Assembly (NCBI RefSeq): GCF_000003815.2
Contig: NW_023365704.1
Coordinates: forward strand, 54,353-98,921
DNA from: Branchiostoma floridae
Lineage: Eukaryota; Chordata; Leptocardii; Amphioxiformes; Branchiostomatidae
DNA length: 44,569 bases
Direction: 5' to 3'
The translations under genes and the position numbers were made by a program. The notes under the pieces were generated by a model. It did no database searches, was not told where the DNA came from, and saw only the letters and a program-made list of their open reading frames with translations. Of the stretch, positions 42,967-44,569 are shown piece by piece (positions within the stretch are counted from its first letter, which is position 1; each line of letters begins with the position of its first letter).

Positions 42967-43539
42967 TTTTCATCAATTGCCATAACGGTTACGGTAACTT
43001 AAGATTTTACAAAAGTGTCAAATCCCAATACTCGATGAAAATTATCTATACCATAATGCTAAGGATAATGAGCATGAATAAAGATATGTCATAGGCAAGA
43101 TAAGTGCACTTCCGTTAGAGATAGAAAGGGGGCGCTATAAAAAGCACTGGTGACCTATCCGCGAGAACATTGCTCATTGAATATTCGAATGCAGTGGAAA
43201 AATTACAGTTTACTCGTCAATGTTCTCACTAAGAGACTGTATGAAACATATCATTTCGAACAGTTGCCACAATTTCAACGAGCTTTCATCATTTAGTAGA
43301 TCACCAAAAGACATTTTAAACTAATAAAATCGCAAAACCTACTCAGAACGTGGGACAGTTCACCACTGCCTTCACAGAAGAAGTCAAACCCAACAATAGC
43401 AAACACTGTACATGAAAGAATACTTTTTTCACTACGTCACGTTACTCATGGTATCACTCAGGCTGCGCATGCAATTATTAACCTCCATGCATTATTTTGT
43501 AAATAAACATACATCCATATCCATATCTATATTGTACAG

Positions 43540-44569
43540 GTACTACGACTCAGTGACTCCCAGAGGGTTTGCCTTTGACGGTGCCATGCCGTGGGCCAGC
43601 AAGACTCCCTTGGGGCGGGCGGCCACGAAGGACAAGCCAGCGCTAGAGCTGATTCTCACGCCGTCACAGATGGCAGCAATACAGGAGGAAGACCGCGCCG
43701 TCAAAGAGGGCTACCATCTTGCGGACGTACTTGCAAAGGTGACACACGTTGTAGGAAGTCTTGCCTTAGTGGAGGAGTATCAAAAGATGGTAAGGGATAC
43801 AATACTCTCTTCAATCTACGGTAAGAACTTGCACCTGACAACTGTAGAAGAAGGTGCATCAACATCCAGTAAAGACGTGGAAGTAGAACAGAATAGGCAT
43901 TGGAAAGCACTAATGTCAGGTCTAAAAATGACAACACAGGAAGGGATCTATTTGGGACTACTAAAAGTCGGCCACTCTTACGAAGTAAAGAAAGAGATCT
44001 ATCGTTTTCCCACCACCATTATTAGCACTTTGGGGATTTGTTGCGGCGCATTTGAAAACTCCTCGTGGGACATCGTGGGAGGGCTTAGACGTAATGACGT
44101 CATTACCGAATCTGCGGCTCACAACTTGAAGATAGCCGTGTGCCTCGCTTTGGCCCTGCGCTTGCGCAGATACATGGCTTCGGGGGCGCAGCGGGACGCC
44201 ATGACAGTGACTCACAGCTTTGTGTTGCTTGCTGATGTCGATTTGGACACCAGTGATTTGCTATCAACTTTCAACCTCGAAAACACAAACACCCTCGCAC
44301 GATTCTATCACACGGCTCTCCCTTTACAAATTGTTCTCAGCAAAGTCCGGAAATCAGGCGATCCAAATGTCATGAAATCAAACCTTATAGAACTTTTGGA
44401 AGACCAGAGCCTTTACGACGACACAAATCTTACAAGAGGGTTGATACATCTTCGCTTCGGGCAATACGAAGAGGCCGAGGCGGCACTTCGTCAGGCGGTC
44501 GAAGACGAGGACCACGCCGATGACGTGGCCGTACACAGTTACGTGCTGTCCCTGCGATACCAGGACAAA
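43540..44569 (+). CDS. TPR / nucleotidyltransferase-like protein, exon 2 (runs off the edge)
   Basis: The exon completes the split Trp codon and stays open for 343 codons to the window end. It starts YYDSVTPRGFAFDGAMPWAS. A segment like the C-terminal half of an NTase/substrate-binding helical domain follows (LILTPSQMAAIQEEDRAV; LADVLAKVTHVVGSLALVEE), then IYRFPTTIISTLGICCGAF and ESAAHNLKIAVCLALALRLR, which resembles the helical domain after DUF294-type NTases. The last 45 residues begin a new TPR (GLIHLRFGQYEEAEAALRQA), so more repeats are expected beyond the edge. GC content is higher than the intron. No internal stop or frameshift was seen, so the gene looks intact. Confidence 0.88.

Larger units (their letters stand above)
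40921..43539 (+). other. Intron 1 of the nucleotidyltransferase-like gene
   Basis: The donor GTACGT at 40921 and acceptor TTGTACAG at 43532-43539 rejoin the frame TG|G TAC TAC (W-Y-Y). About 2.03 kb of the 2.62 kb intron is repeat family H (40932-42966). The remaining 42967-43539 has no feature. Confidence 0.85.

Overview
The window looks like intergenic and intronic DNA from an invertebrate deuterostome, most likely a lancelet (Branchiostoma). This rests on GT-AG spliced genes, a neuralized-type RING exon, several LINE clades, abundant non-autonomous transposons and lancelet-like gene families. The species is an inference from gene and repeat style, not a measured match. Two assembly gaps are present (22500-22599 and 30691-30994).

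Genes, left to right. (1) On the minus strand, an unidentified open exon runs off the left edge (1-264). (2) Copy A of a gene with a SUKH (SMI1/KNR4)-like segment lies on the minus strand (exon 1 4025-4573, exon 2 398-443); its first intron is split by a 3.3 kb dead LINE in opposite orientation. (3) A three-exon plus-strand gene (5181-6941, 375 aa) diverges from copy A and carries PCxxC and GNCAE motifs reminiscent of zinc-dependent deaminases, in inverted order. (4) Copy B, a paralogue of copy A, is at 25190-27909 (three exons, minus strand). (5) The last exon of a neuralized-like E3 ligase with a C3HC4 RING is at 36310-36546 (minus). (6) A large TPR/nucleotidyltransferase-like gene starts at 40070 (plus) and runs off the right edge. 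A few weaker exon-like ORFs are listed with low confidence.

The rest is dominated by mobile DNA: an RTE-like LINE (499-3832), other LINE remnants (8460-9090, 22050-22499, 22600-22970, 33880-34225), mariner-like ends (19836-20300), MITEs with clear terminal inverted repeats (5458-5656, 7163-8209, 12374-14196, 22997-23398, 25615-26688, probably 38861-39592), and five copies of a roughly 1 kb repeat family with subterminal inverted repeats, a GTCT microsatellite and a hairpin-CTAG end (15138-15979, 16356-17228, 20567-21662, 40932-41920, 41921-42966). The best resolved structure is a nest at 33185-35978: a 2.8 kb element with about 280 bp inverted repeats and a 10 bp target duplication, interrupted by a 1.26 kb element with its own 8 bp target duplication. 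The second arm of the outer element preserves the empty site.

No cellular pathway links these genes. The window is best read as a tandem or segmental duplication (copies A and B) plus unrelated neighbours in a transposon-rich region. The observations most worth checking are the nested transposons, the possible hammerhead-like motif inside a 55 bp inverted repeat next to the RING gene, the palindromic POU-octamer array in the 1 kb repeat family, and the inverted deaminase-like motifs.
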